In this document: positions 9,229 through 17,783 of the stretch, one piece after another
Layout: the number at the start of each line of letters is the position of its first letter
Position numbering within the stretch: position 1 is the first letter of the stretch
Source: Fimbriiglobus ruber
GTDB taxonomy: Bacteria; Planctomycetota; Planctomycetia; Gemmatales; Gemmataceae
DNA: 64,000 nt
Assembly: GCF_002197845.1 (NCBI RefSeq)
Contig: NZ_NIDE01000020.1
Span: forward strand, 62,001 to 126,000
Reading direction: 5' to 3'
The notes under the pieces: model-generated
Told to the model about the DNA's origin: nothing
The model's database searches: none
Seen by the model: only the letters and a program-made list of their open reading frames with translations
Translations under genes and position numbers: made by a program

Positions 9229-9902
9229 GCGTGCGCGCCGGCCGGCACACCTACCGACTTCCGACCCCGGCTGGGGAGCACCCGACGGACCAATTTCCGG
9301 GCCATGAACATCGCCGTCACGCCGACGAGGACCAAGTCATACCAGACCGAGCGGTGGCGGATGTAGTGCAGGTCCGCTTCCAGCCGCAGCCGCCAGTCCT
9401 CGACCAGCTTGTCACCGTCGGCGTTGTCGTACACGCAGACCTGGCCGACATTCGTCAGCCCGGGCGGGACGTCCAACCGGCGGGCGAACCCGGGCAATTC
9501 GCGACAGAGCTTCTCGTGCAGTGCGGGGGCGATCGGCCGCGGCCCGACGAAGCACATCTCCCCGCGGACGACATTCCAGAGTTGAGGCAGTTCGTCCAGC
9601 TTCAGATCGCGGAGAATCCGACCGACAGCCGTCACCTGGGTGTTGTTTTTTGTCACGGCGAATGCATTTTTGACGTCCCGATCGCTCCCGACCGTCATCG
9701 TGCGGACTTTCCAAACTGTGAACGGTTGGCCGCCGAGCCCAGGACGGGTCTGACAGTACAGGAACGGTCCGCGGGAGGTGAGCCGCACGACTAAATACAT
9801 TACTGCGAGTAAAGGCGCGAGCAGGACGAGCATCGCGAACGCGATCAGGCGCTGAGTCAGGCACCAGAGCGTGGGCTGCCGCCGCTGGTTGTTTGTTGTC
9901 AT
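9225..9902 (-). CDS. Initiating sugar transferase (undecaprenyl-phosphate glycosyl-1-phosphate transferase)
   Basis: 225 residues, the short single-domain form of the bacterial sugar transferase family. An N-terminal reentrant membrane helix is at about 17-40. The catalytic core reads PFLYCQTRPGLGGQPFTVWK, then VRTM, LRDLKLDELPQLWNVVRGEM and CFVGPRPIAP, all family signatures. It would load the first sugar phosphate onto the lipid carrier and so commit the pathway. A weak second hydrophobic stretch is near residue 195. The gene overlaps the receiver-domain gene upstream (ATGA) and the ligase-like gene downstream (ATGA). Confidence 0.92.
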   Translation of the reverse strand: MTTNNQRRQPTLWCLTQRLIAFAMLVLLAPLLAVMYLVVRLTSRGPFLYCQTRPGLGGQPFTVWKVRTMTVGSDRDVKNAFAVTKNNTQVTAVGRILRDLKLDELPQLWNVVRGEMCFVGPRPIAPALHEKLCRELPGFARRLDVPPGLTNVGQVCVYDNADGDKLVEDWRLRLEADLHYIRHRSVWYDLVLVGVTAMFMARKLVRRVLPSRGRKSVGVPAGAHA

Positions 9903-10405
9903 CTGTGGGCCGCAGTGAGGTGTGGGTCTGGCACAATGTCATTGCCGTCCAGGCGGTTATTCCATTCTCGAAGTAGGTCAGTGATCAGTCGGATCGTTCC
10001 GCCCAATCCACCGGTCTGGCGAGTCCCGGCGGTTGCGTCGGCAGTCGCCAGGTAAGCCCTGACGACGTCGAACGTCCGGGCGAGTTCGTCGGGGTCGCCT
10101 TTTTCGCACGCCCCGTTGCAACCTTCGTTAATGAGACGCTTCAAGGTTGGCGCGTCGAGCCGGCCCGACAGGGCAATGACCAGCGCCTTCGGATACGCGC
10201 GACGTATGCTTTGGACGAGTTCCGCGGCCAGCGGCACATCCCCAAATTGATTGTCCAGGAAATAAATTTCGTACTGACCCGAAACGTCCGGCTCGGCCCG
10301 GTCGGTTAGCTCGATGTTGGGAAAAGTCGCCCGAAGTCTTGCCCGGAAAGCTTTTCGGAACCATTCGTCGTCATCGACCAGGAGAGCCCGTGTGAGCCCT
10401 GACAT
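9899..10405 (-). CDS. Stand-alone response regulator receiver protein heading the exopolysaccharide operon
   Basis: 168 residues. The first 120 form a receiver domain: acidic pocket RALLVDDDEWF, phosphoacceptor region IYFLDNQFGD with the Asp near residue 51, an ALSGR switch motif and the lysine in GACEKGDPDEL. No DNA-binding or enzymatic output follows, only a 50-residue helical tail. A good ribosome site (GGAGAAGG) lies seven bases before the ATG. As the first gene of a ten-gene coupled operon it probably tunes polysaccharide synthesis by protein contact. The partner kinase is not identified, although hybrid kinases lie a few kilobases away. Confidence 0.85.
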   Translation of the reverse strand: MSGLTRALLVDDDEWFRKAFRARLRATFPNIELTDRAEPDVSGQYEIYFLDNQFGDVPLAAELVQSIRRAYPKALVIALSGRLDAPTLKRLINEGCNGACEKGDPDELARTFDVVRAYLATADATAGTRQTGGLGGTIRLITDLLREWNNRLDGNDIVPDPHLTAAHR

Positions 10406-10504
10406 GAATCCTTCTCCCCATGATGAAGAATGTCTTTGCGAAAAAAATTCACATCATCGAACGTGATTGTGACTCAAGATATAGCACACCGAATGAGGGC
10501 CCGC
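10406..10504. promoter_or_regulatory. Divergent intergenic region between the exopolysaccharide operon and the flippase gene
   Basis: This short stretch is richer in A and T than its surroundings (for example AAAAAAATTCACATC and CAAGATATAGCAC) and lies between divergent genes, so it should hold the promoters of both. A TATAGC-like hexamer on the plus strand near 10481 could be a minus-10 box. No convincing minus-35 partner or operator was found. The region exists only if the flippase starts downstream of the first ATG at 10430. Confidence 0.4.
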
Positions 10505-11977
10505 GTGACAGAACTTATCGCAAAATCCGAACTGACCTCCCAAGTTCCGACTACTTCCTCACCGACTCTGGCCCCACGAGTAGCCGTCCGGAGTGCCGTC
10601 TGGCTGGTCGGAGGCTACGCCGTCCTGCAGGTGCTGCGGTTCGCGGTCAATTTGGTGTTGGCCAGGCTCGTGAGCCCGGAAGTGTTCGGCGTGATGGCCC
10701 TGGTTAACCTGATCGTCCAGGGCGTCCACATGGTTTCGGACGTCGGCATCGGGTCGTGGGTGATGCGGCACCCGCGAGGCGACGATCCGCGGCTGCTGAA
10801 CACCGCGTGGACGGTCGGCATCGTTCGCGGGGGGGTGATCTGGGTCGCGGCGGCCGCGATCGCCGGCCTCGTCGCGTGGCTGTATGGCGAACCGCAGCTG
10901 TTTTCCCTGATAGCAGTCGCCGGGTCGACCGCGGTGCTGTACGGGCTCTATTCGGCCGCGATGTTGACCCAGGCCCGGCGGATGGCTCAGGGGCGGCTGA
11001 TGATGATCCAACTCGTCAGTTACGGCACGTCGGCAGCCTTCTCTGTCGGGTGGGTCTGGGTCTGGCCGACCCCCTGGGGTTTAGTCGCGGGCACGATCAG
11101 TTCCGGGCTGATCACGCTCGCCCTGAGCCACCTCGTCTTGCCGCGAATGCAACACCGCTTCGTCTGGGACCGGGCCGTCGTCGCCGACTTGTTCGTCTAC
11201 GGACGGTGGGTTTTTGTCAGCACGTTCCTGACGTACCTGACAAATCAGGCTGACCGGCTGACCGTCGGCCTGATCGCGTCAGTGGCGGCCCTCGGTGTTT
11301 ACCACATGGCAGCGATGTTCGTCGGCGTACCGGTGTACTTGGCAGCGGGGTTGTGCGGGAACTGGGTGCTGCCAGTGTTCAGCCGCCTGCGGGATCAGCC
11401 TGGTGCCCGACGGACACTGACAGCCTACTACGCTTTAGCCGTACGATTCGGCTGGGGGCTCACAGCCGGTGTACTCGTCACAGCCCCGGCGGCAATCGAA
11501 CTACTTTACCGAGGAGACTACTTGGGTGGAGTCGGGCTCGTCAGGCTCCTTGTCTGGGGGGCGTGGTTCCAGATCCTGTTCGGCTTACAGTCGTCCGTGC
11601 TGTTCGCGTACGGCAGCCCGCGGACGTCGGCGATCGCCAACGGAGTCAAATTGATCGCCCTCCCGGGCCTCGCGACCGCCGGGGCACACTTCGCCAGCGT
11701 GCCGGGTATGGTCGTCGGGTTCGCGCTCGCAGACGCGGTACGTTACGTGTTTACGTTGAATTATTTCCGCCGGGAATGCCCGAGTTCGGTACTCGAGGAT
11801 TGCCGCCTGACGCTCCTCCTCGCGGTGGTCACGGTCGCCGAGGCGGTGGCCGCGGACCAGTTCGGCAGTTCCACGTCGGCGTCGATCGGCCGACTCGCGG
11901 GCGGGGCCGCGATCGTCTCAGTCGTAGCCGGCGGACTCTTGTTCAAGGCTTGGCACTCAACTAAGGAGCAGCGATGA
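10430..11977 (+). CDS. Oligosaccharide flippase (Wzx/MATE-like)
   Basis: Up to 515 residues, mostly hydrophobic, with about twelve to fourteen membrane segments. The core begins AVWLVGGYAVLQVLRFAVNL near residue 54, followed by the family-typical ARLVSPEVFGVMALVN. It would flip lipid-linked repeat units across the inner membrane. Start choice is uncertain. ATG 10430 lacks a clear ribosome site, ATG 10493 is in frame, and GTG 10505 has GAGGG six bases upstream and would free the divergent region as a promoter. The stop overlaps the next glycosyltransferase gene as ATGA. Confidence 0.85.
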   Translation: MSLRKKFTSSNVIVTQDIAHRMRARVTELIAKSELTSQVPTTSSPTLAPRVAVRSAVWLVGGYAVLQVLRFAVNLVLARLVSPEVFGVMALVNLIVQGVHMVSDVGIGSWVMRHPRGDDPRLLNTAWTVGIVRGGVIWVAAAAIAGLVAWLYGEPQLFSLIAVAGSTAVLYGLYSAAMLTQARRMAQGRLMMIQLVSYGTSAAFSVGWVWVWPTPWGLVAGTISSGLITLALSHLVLPRMQHRFVWDRAVVADLFVYGRWVFVSTFLTYLTNQADRLTVGLIASVAALGVYHMAAMFVGVPVYLAAGLCGNWVLPVFSRLRDQPGARRTLTAYYALAVRFGWGLTAGVLVTAPAAIELLYRGDYLGGVGLVRLLVWGAWFQILFGLQSSVLFAYGSPRTSAIANGVKLIALPGLATAGAHFASVPGMVVGFALADAVRYVFTLNYFRRECPSSVLEDCRLTLLLAVVTVAEAVAADQFGSSTSASIGRLAGGAAIVSVVAGGLLFKAWHSTKEQR

Positions 11978-13122
11978 CGCGCAAGTTCAACCGGCGGGTC
12001 GTGACCCTGTTCCCGCATTACAACACTGGCGGGGCGAACAGCCACATCGTGGCCGGCATTCTGAGCGGGATGGTCGGGCTCGGGGCCGACGTCTCGCTCT
12101 GGGTTCCCGCGTCCGGCCCGGGTGCGGCTCGGTCGTATACCAAGAACGCCGTCCCCGGACGGCTCCGCGGGTTGTCGTACCGGATCGCCGGGGTATCTCG
12201 CGTCAACCGTTTCGCCGAGCGACGGTTCCTGGCTTCACTCCGGCCGGACGATCTGGCCTACATTTGGCCCGGGGCGTCACTCGACGTCTACCTTCGGGCC
12301 AAGGACCGCGGGGCAATGGTGGCGGCCGAGAACATCAACTGCCATACCGCCACCGCCCGCGCGATCTTGGAGCGAGAGGGGGCGGCACTTGGTCTGCCCC
12401 CGGATCATGGGATTACCGACGAAGCGATCGCCCACGAACGGGCGGTGCACGAGGCGGCTGACGTCGTCTTTTCTCCGAACCAGATGGTGGACGAATCCCT
12501 CCGGCAGAACGACGTACCGGAAGCGAAAATCCTGCCGTGTAGTTATGGGTGGGCGCCGGAGCGGATCGGCGGCCCGCCCGCCAACCCGCGTGCGATCGAC
12601 GGACGATTGCGAGTTCTGTTCGTTGGACTGGCGTGCGTCCGCAAGGGGGTGCCACGGTTGCTCGATGCGTGGGCTCGGGCCGGGCTGACCGGCGAATTGC
12701 AATTCGCGGGCCGGGTGAGTGACGACCTCTTGAAGAGCCGGGCCGGCGATTTCGCCCGATCGGACGTGCGGCGGTTCGGGCACGTCCCGAACGTCGGAGA
12801 TTTGTACCGGGCGGCCGACGTGTTCGCGTTCCCGAGCCTAGAAGAAGGCGGCCCGCTGGTAACCTACGAGGCGATGGGCTGCGGGCTGCCTGTCGTCGTG
12901 TCCCCGATGGGAGCCGGGCGGGTAGCCCGCGGGGAGGAGGACGGGGCGATCGTGCTCCCCCCCGAAGACGTGGACGGGTGGGCCGCCGCGTTCCGCCGAC
13001 TGGCCGACCCGGAACTTCGGGCCGAGTTCGGCCGACGGGCGGCGGCACGGGCGGCCGCTTTTACCTGGGACGGCTGTGCCGCAACCCGGTTGGAGCGGCT
13101 CGCGGCCGTCTGCCCGTCCTGA
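11974..13122 (+). CDS. Glycosyltransferase family 4
   Basis: 382 residues. The N-terminal acceptor domain has LFPHYNTGGANSHIVAG, and the donor domain has VLFVGLACVRKGVPRLLDAW, GHVPNVGDLYRAADVFAFPS and EEGGPLVTYEAMGCGLPVVV with the EX7E-type glutamates. It is translationally coupled to the flippase gene by an ATGA overlap, so the two probably act on the same lipid-linked oligosaccharide. No membrane segment is seen. The donor sugar is unknown. Confidence 0.87.
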   Translation: MTRKFNRRVVTLFPHYNTGGANSHIVAGILSGMVGLGADVSLWVPASGPGAARSYTKNAVPGRLRGLSYRIAGVSRVNRFAERRFLASLRPDDLAYIWPGASLDVYLRAKDRGAMVAAENINCHTATARAILEREGAALGLPPDHGITDEAIAHERAVHEAADVVFSPNQMVDESLRQNDVPEAKILPCSYGWAPERIGGPPANPRAIDGRLRVLFVGLACVRKGVPRLLDAWARAGLTGELQFAGRVSDDLLKSRAGDFARSDVRRFGHVPNVGDLYRAADVFAFPSLEEGGPLVTYEAMGCGLPVVVSPMGAGRVARGEEDGAIVLPPEDVDGWAAAFRRLADPELRAEFGRRAAARAAAFTWDGCAATRLERLAAVCPS

Positions 13123-13128
13123 CGGGCA
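13111..13128. terminator. Possible bidirectional hairpin between convergent genes
   Basis: The inverted repeat TGCCCGTC/GACGGGCA spans the end of the plus-strand glycosyltransferase gene, just before the convergent glycosyltransferase gene. The stem is strong, but there is no T tract on either strand, so this is at best a weak terminator or a transcript-stabilising hairpin. Confidence 0.3.
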
Positions 13129-13186
13129 AGGCGACGGAAGTTCGCCGGCACGCGGGCAAAAATCGGAAAGGCGCCGCCGGCGGAGG

Positions 13187-14353
13187 TTAAAGCGTCCGCT
13201 GCCAATCCGCGAGTAAATCCCCGAACGTGTTCGGGCACTCTTCACGCGAGAACGCCTCGGCAGCGGCTTCGGACGTGGCCCGGTACAAAACTGGGTCAGT
13301 GAGTAGGGTGGCGACCGTGTTCGCCAGGTCACCCGCGTCGCCGCCGCGGAACCAGCGCACCCCGGCTGTCCCGGTCAAGGCGGCGACGAAGACCGGGTGG
13401 TCTGAGATGACGACCGGCGTCCGGCTCGCCAGGCCTTCGGTCAGGGTCTTCGGAAACCCTTCCGTGAACTCCCGGCGGGACGGGACGCAAACCACGTCGG
13501 CCGCCCGCATCCGGGCGAACACTTCGGTATTCGGGACCACCCCAAGAAAGTTCACCGCGCCAGCCGGGAGGCGGGCGGCCTCGGCCGTCAGATTGGCCAC
13601 GTCCGGTCCGGCCCCGGCCACCGTTAGCCGGGCCCCAATGCCCCGGGCTCGCAAACGACGGACGGCGTCGGTCAGGTCGAACACGCCCTTCGCCCGGTCC
13701 ACGATGCCCGCGTAAAAGAGTTCGGGCTCCGGCCCCGCGTTTAGATGTCGGGGAGCGTAATTCACCGGGTTCGGGCGCCCCGGCCAGTCGAACGCCACCA
13801 CTTTTCGCGGGTCCACTCCGCAGGCGATCATGCTGTCGGCGGCCGGCCGCCGGTGGTTCCCGACGCGATACACGTTCGGCCGGTTCAGCAAATTCGCCAG
13901 GCGCGCGTTCACCAGTCGGAAGTATCGCCGCTCCCGGTCGAAATAGCCGTGGAAGATGGTCATGACGGTGACGTGCTTGCGGGCCGCCCACGCGAGAAGG
14001 CGGGTGGCGGGGAGCCCCCCTGCTCGAAGGAGTAGGTGGGTCGGGCGGAAGCGGTCGAGGTGCTCGATCCACCGCCCGGCCCAGACCCACTCCGCGACCG
14101 TTCCGGGAACCCGCCCCCAGGACGGTTTCGGGCACCCGACGTTTTCTCCGAGCGGCGTACGTTCGGAGCCGGCCGGTGCCCCGAGGCTCACGATCAGGTG
14201 CGGCTTCCCTTCCACGAGCCGTTCGACCGCCCCGACCGCGTGAGATATGCCGAAATAACTTTCCGGTTCTCCCCGCGCGATCGACCGTTGGGCGGCTGAG
14301 AAATCGCCGTGTTGAACTGCGGCGATGCGAACGGGGCGACGAAACGGGGTCAT
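13187..14353 (-). CDS. Glycosyltransferase family 4
   Basis: 388 residues from ATG 14353, which overlaps the preceding stop as ATGA; a second ATG lies two codons upstream. Visible GT-B motifs are LFYAGIVDRAKGVFDL, LTVAGAGPDVANL and VPSRREFTEGFPKTLTEGLA with paired glutamates. The N-terminus RIAAVQHGDFSAAQRSIARG is repeated in the fragment immediately upstream. It forms an operon with that fragment and a hybrid histidine kinase. A role in the same exopolysaccharide is likely from position but not shown. Confidence 0.85.
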   Translation of the reverse strand: MTPFRRPVRIAAVQHGDFSAAQRSIARGEPESYFGISHAVGAVERLVEGKPHLIVSLGAPAGSERTPLGENVGCPKPSWGRVPGTVAEWVWAGRWIEHLDRFRPTHLLLRAGGLPATRLLAWAARKHVTVMTIFHGYFDRERRYFRLVNARLANLLNRPNVYRVGNHRRPAADSMIACGVDPRKVVAFDWPGRPNPVNYAPRHLNAGPEPELFYAGIVDRAKGVFDLTDAVRRLRARGIGARLTVAGAGPDVANLTAEAARLPAGAVNFLGVVPNTEVFARMRAADVVCVPSRREFTEGFPKTLTEGLASRTPVVISDHPVFVAALTGTAGVRWFRGGDAGDLANTVATLLTDPVLYRATSEAAAEAFSREECPNTFGDLLADWQRTL

Positions 14354-14571
14354 ATACATTCTCCGTAGACACGAGCAAGCGGACCGGTCCAAGTCGGATG
14401 ACCAACCTTGGAGTAAATCCGCAGCGGCGACGGGGCATTCATTACGAATAAAAGCTGCGGCCACACTCTGGTTAGCTCCGAAATACGCCTCAAGTCGCCC
14501 GCCGCCGTGGCCCGGAGGGCGGCCGTGAAATCGCCGTATTGGATCGCCGCGATTCGCGGGCCCGTTCTCAC
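14350..14571 (-). pseudogene. Duplicated N-terminal fragment of the downstream glycosyltransferase
   Basis: 73 codons from a GTG at 14571 that shares GTGA with the kinase stop; its stop shares ATGA with the next gene. Its opening RIAAIQYGDFTAALRATAAG clearly parallels RIAAVQHGDFSAAQRSIARG in the following glycosyltransferase, but no donor-binding domain follows. The simplest reading is a paralogous transferase reduced to its first 70 residues by internal deletion, with the reading-frame coupling kept. A small functional peptide cannot be excluded. Confidence 0.6.
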
Positions 14572-17114
14572 GACGGAACCCCGGCCGTCCGAATGATCAG
14601 ATCGTGTAAGGCAGACAGGTCGGGGCCACAAGCCGTCAGGTCTGTCCCGCTGCGGAGGGAGTCCTCGACGTAGCCGGCGGCTGTGGACAGATCTGGCATG
14701 CCGTACATTCCGGCCGCGCCTCGAAGTTTGTGGACGGAACTTGTTACAGCCGCCAAGTCTCCACGGTCAGCAGCCGCTTTGATGTCAGCCGCCTGCTTGG
14801 GGAGAGAATTCTGATACTCCCGGATCAGTTCGCCGAAAGGGTTCTCGGCGGGGAGCGGCGTCATGGCCGGCTTGCGCACGGTGTCCTGGGTGCGGATCGA
14901 CCAAGTCTTCCTGGTCAAATTCCGGGCGATTGTGTCCCGGAGCAGGTCAGGGTCGACCGGTTTGGTCAGATACCCGCTACACCCCGCCTTGAGGCACCGC
15001 TCCTCGTCGCCCGCCATGGCGTGAGCGGTGAGGGCGATGATCGGGCGAGCGTATCCTCGCCGCCGCAGTAGGGCGGTCGCCTCGTACCCGTCCATCTCGG
15101 GCATCTGCATGTCCATCAGGACGACGTCGAACGACTCGGCCTCCGCACGATCTACTGCCTGACGCCCGTTCTCGACGACGACCACCTGAAGACCCACGCG
15201 CTCCAAGAAGTATCGCAAGATTTGTTGTTTGTCGGGGCTGTCTTCGGCGAGGAGAACTCGCCCGCTGAGTTTCGACCGATTCGCCTTAGCGTGCGGGAGA
15301 TCGAACGTGGACTCGCGGGCCAACTCGTCCGCGTCAACTAAATCAGCCATTTCCTCCGCGGTCACCGGGAATTTCAACGTGAACCGGCTCCCCGAGCCCG
15401 GTGTACTCTCGACCGTGATGTCGCCGCCCAGCGCCGCGGCAAGCCGCCGGCTGATCGCTAGACCCAAGCCGGTCCCGCCGAACCTCCGGGTGGTGGAGGC
15501 GTCTGCCTGGGTGAAAGGCCGGAAGAGTTTGGCCAACTGATCGGGCGTCATCCCGATCCCCTGGTCCCGGACCTGGAACATGACCCAGCCACCGCCCTCC
15601 CGCGGTTCCGTCCAGAGCCGCAACTCGACCGTCCCGGTGGCGGTAAATTTGATCGCGTTCGACAGGAGGTTGTCGAGAATCTGGCGGAGCCGCGTCGGGT
15701 CGCTCAGCACCGTGTACGGGATCTTGCCGTCCGGCGCCATCTGAAGGGTGAGGCGCTTCTCCTCGGCGGCCACACCGGCCGCCGACATGGCCTGGAGCAC
15801 CACCGACCGAATCCGCACCGGAATCCGCTCCAGGTCCATGCGGCCGAGTTCGATCTTCGACAGGTCGAGGATGTCGTTGATGATCTGGAGCAGGTGCCGA
15901 CCGTTCCGCCGGATCGCGTTCACTTTCTGAAGCCGGTCTTCTGGACCCAGTCGCGGGTCGGTGAGCATCTCGGCGTACCCGAGGACGGCCGCCATCGGGG
16001 TCCGGACCTCGTGGCTCATGTTCGCCAGGAACTGGCTCTTGGCCAGACTCGCGTCTTCCGCGGCTTGCTTCGCCTTCCGGAGTTCCGCCTCCGCCTCCCG
16101 GCGAGCGGTGATGTCCTGAATGAAGGCGGTAAACGTCGGGTTGTCTCCGTCATCGGTCCGGGCGATCCGCAGTTCGGCCAGAACCTCGGCACCGTTCGCC
16201 CGGAGCACCGGACGTTCGAGGCGGCTGCCCAACCCCTCCGCGCCCTTCCCCTTCAACTGTCGTTTTAACCAGACGCCGAAGACTTTGTGGTGTCCGTCGG
16301 GGAGTAGGATTTGAGCCGGCCGGCCGATAACGTCCTCGCGGCGGCGGTCGAATAACTTTTCGGCGGCCGGGTTGAACTCGGTTATCGTCCCGAATCGATC
16401 GACCGACACGATCCCCTTGAGGGCGGAATCGATCGCCGTCCGGAGGCGGGCCTCGTTCGCGCGGGCCGCGGCCGCGAGGCGGCGCCGGTCCGTGGCGTCT
16501 CGAAAGTACCAGACGCGGCCCAGGAATTCTCCTTTCGCGTTCCGTAACGGGCTCGTGTCGTACTCTATCACCCGATTATCCAGCAGGCGCACCTCATCGG
16601 TCAGCGCCGCTTTGGGGTCCGACGTGAGGAGCCGCACGCGGTCGCGGAATCCGTCGGGGTTGGACGCGAGGCTCGTGTATCGGTCCCACGGCAAGCTCTC
16701 CGTCCGGGCCGGTAACGACTCTCCGTGAGCCGACCAGATTTTACGAAATGCTTCGTTGCATGAGAGCCAGCGCCCGTCCGGCGACACGATCAGGAAACCG
16801 TCCCGCGCGGTTTCGACGGCGGCCTTAAGCAGATTCATCTCGTCGCTCCGGCCGAACATCCCTTCCCGCGGGCGGGAGCCGCGGCCACGAATAGCGTGCG
16901 TTAAGCCGAGCGCGATCCAGCCGGTTACTGCAAGACATGCAATCTCTGTCGCCACCTGATACCGAACAGCAAACCAGACGAATGAGGCGGCGGTAAGACT
17001 TAATGCCGGTATCAAAATGTCAGTACGTGACCACCCGAACCGATCACAGCTCGACCCCGCCGGGGCTGTTCGGAATTCGAAGAATGCAAAGGGAAAACGT
17101 GCGTTCCATCTCAT
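14568..17114 (-). CDS. Membrane-anchored hybrid histidine kinase (PAS-PAS-HisKA-HATPase-REC-HPt)
   Basis: 848 residues if started at ATG 17114; the open frame continues about 600 bases upstream but that part is low-complexity and unlikely to be coding. Two membrane helices (about 32-75) are followed by two PAS domains (about 93-215 and 220-345) and a HisKA domain with SHEVRTP, the histidine near residue 367. An HATPase follows with NLLSNAIKF and [10 protein letters not shown] receiver has [12 protein letters not shown] with Asp near 665, and a C-terminal HPt has [10 protein letters not shown] with His near 793. All phosphorelay residues are present. It is coupled to the two downstream glycosyltransferase genes, suggesting control of, or co-expression with, polysaccharide synthesis. 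Confidence 0.88.
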   Translation of the reverse strand: MRWNARFPFAFFEFRTAPAGSSCDRFGWSRTDILIPALSLTAASFVWFAVRYQVATEIACLAVTGWIALGLTHAIRGRGSRPREGMFGRSDEMNLLKAAVETARDGFLIVSPDGRWLSCNEAFRKIWSAHGESLPARTESLPWDRYTSLASNPDGFRDRVRLLTSDPKAALTDEVRLLDNRVIEYDTSPLRNAKGEFLGRVWYFRDATDRRRLAAAARANEARLRTAIDSALKGIVSVDRFGTITEFNPAAEKLFDRRREDVIGRPAQILLPDGHHKVFGVWLKRQLKGKGAEGLGSRLERPVLRANGAEVLAELRIARTDDGDNPTFTAFIQDITARREAEAELRKAKQAAEDASLAKSQFLANMSHEVRTPMAAVLGYAEMLTDPRLGPEDRLQKVNAIRRNGRHLLQIINDILDLSKIELGRMDLERIPVRIRSVVLQAMSAAGVAAEEKRLTLQMAPDGKIPYTVLSDPTRLRQILDNLLSNAIKFTATGTVELRLWTEPREGGGWVMFQVRDQGIGMTPDQLAKLFRPFTQADASTTRRFGGTGLGLAISRRLAAALGGDITVESTPGSGSRFTLKFPVTAEEMADLVDADELARESTFDLPHAKANRSKLSGRVLLAEDSPDKQQILRYFLERVGLQVVVVENGRQAVDRAEAESFDVVLMDMQMPEMDGYEATALLRRRGYARPIIALTAHAMAGDEERCLKAGCSGYLTKPVDPDLLRDTIARNLTRKTWSIRTQDTVRKPAMTPLPAENPFGELIREYQNSLPKQAADIKAAADRGDLAAVTSSVHKLRGAAGMYGMPDLSTAAGYVEDSLRSGTDLTACGPDLSALHDLIIRTAGVPS

Positions 17115-17309
17115 GTCAATCTTTAGCACGAACTGACGACCGGTGCCGGCAATGTTTGCCGAAACCGCAAATGTTACCTCAATTCGGTTGACGCAAATAA
17201 ACGCAGGTGCGAGTGGGGAATGATCCGGCACCGATGACACGAAGCCGCGATACTGGCGAGGCGGGATGGAGGACGGCGTCCTTGGATCGACCAAAAGATA
17301 AGGACCCGA

Positions 17310-17369
17310 GAATCGAGGCGGGAGAACGTTCCCGATCGTTCCTCCACTTCCTGAATTGGGTCGTGATCC
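17310..17369 (+). repeat. 60-bp direct repeat, copy 1
   Basis: This copy has the core AGAACGTTCCCGATCGTTC followed by CTCCACTTCCTGAAT and is nearly identical to copy 2 at 17705. The core contains the near-palindrome GAACG-TTCCCGAT-CGTTC, so it could bind a dimeric regulator. Only two copies occur in this window. Confidence 0.75.
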
Positions 17370-17704
17370 TACGAGCGGTCCCGACAAGCGGATTCCCCGA
17401 ACGGATCGGACTTCCCCTTCGACCTCAGACAAACCCCGCACACCGGATGGGAGCGCGCCGTGTCCGACCACCAGTCGTGATGCGAAGGGACCACGGAGGT
17501 CACGAATCATGGGTCCGAGGGGGTTTTTGCGCTTTTCGCACCTTTTATCGCGTTTGTTGACGATGGACGGACCAGAACATCCATGCACGGAAAATGGTCG
17601 GCTCAGTGGACCGCGTTCCGTCGTCGGGCATCGACTTGCAGGCGCGGGCCGGGGCCGGTTTTTGCGCGGTCGCGCGTTCGGATCACCGAACGATACATTC
17701 CTGA

Positions 17705-17764
17705 GAATCAAGGCCGAAGAACGTTCCCGATCGTTCCTCCACTTCCTGAATCGGGATGTTATCC
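17705..17764 (+). repeat. 60-bp direct repeat, copy 2
   Basis: This second copy of the 60-base unit lies 20 bases beyond the stop codon of the giant kinase. It has the same length as copy 1, with a handful of substitutions concentrated at the edges. The shared core again contains GAACGTTCCCGATCGTTC. Confidence 0.75.
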
Positions 17765-17783
17765 GCCGACCGGTCTTAAGTCA

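Larger units (their letters stand above)
17115..17783. other. Intergenic region between two hybrid kinase genes
   Basis: About 670 bases without a convincing gene. It contains the upstream region of the 848-residue kinase and the tail of the giant kinase transcript. Two copies of a 60-base direct repeat (listed separately) are its main structure. A T-rich stretch near 17525 and another near 17660 are present, but no clear terminator hairpin precedes them. Confidence 0.6.

Noticed and set aside
13187-14353. Classifying this glycosyltransferase as frameshifted because of the similar fragment upstream
   Set aside because: The downstream gene has a complete GT-B plan with its own N-terminus, so the fragment is a separate duplicate rather than a detached start.
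17115-17711. A 199-residue N-terminal extension of the 848-residue kinase
   Set aside because: The stretch contains one of the 60-bp repeats, has no domain similarity and no ribosome site at its first ATG. The membrane segment starts soon after ATG 17114.
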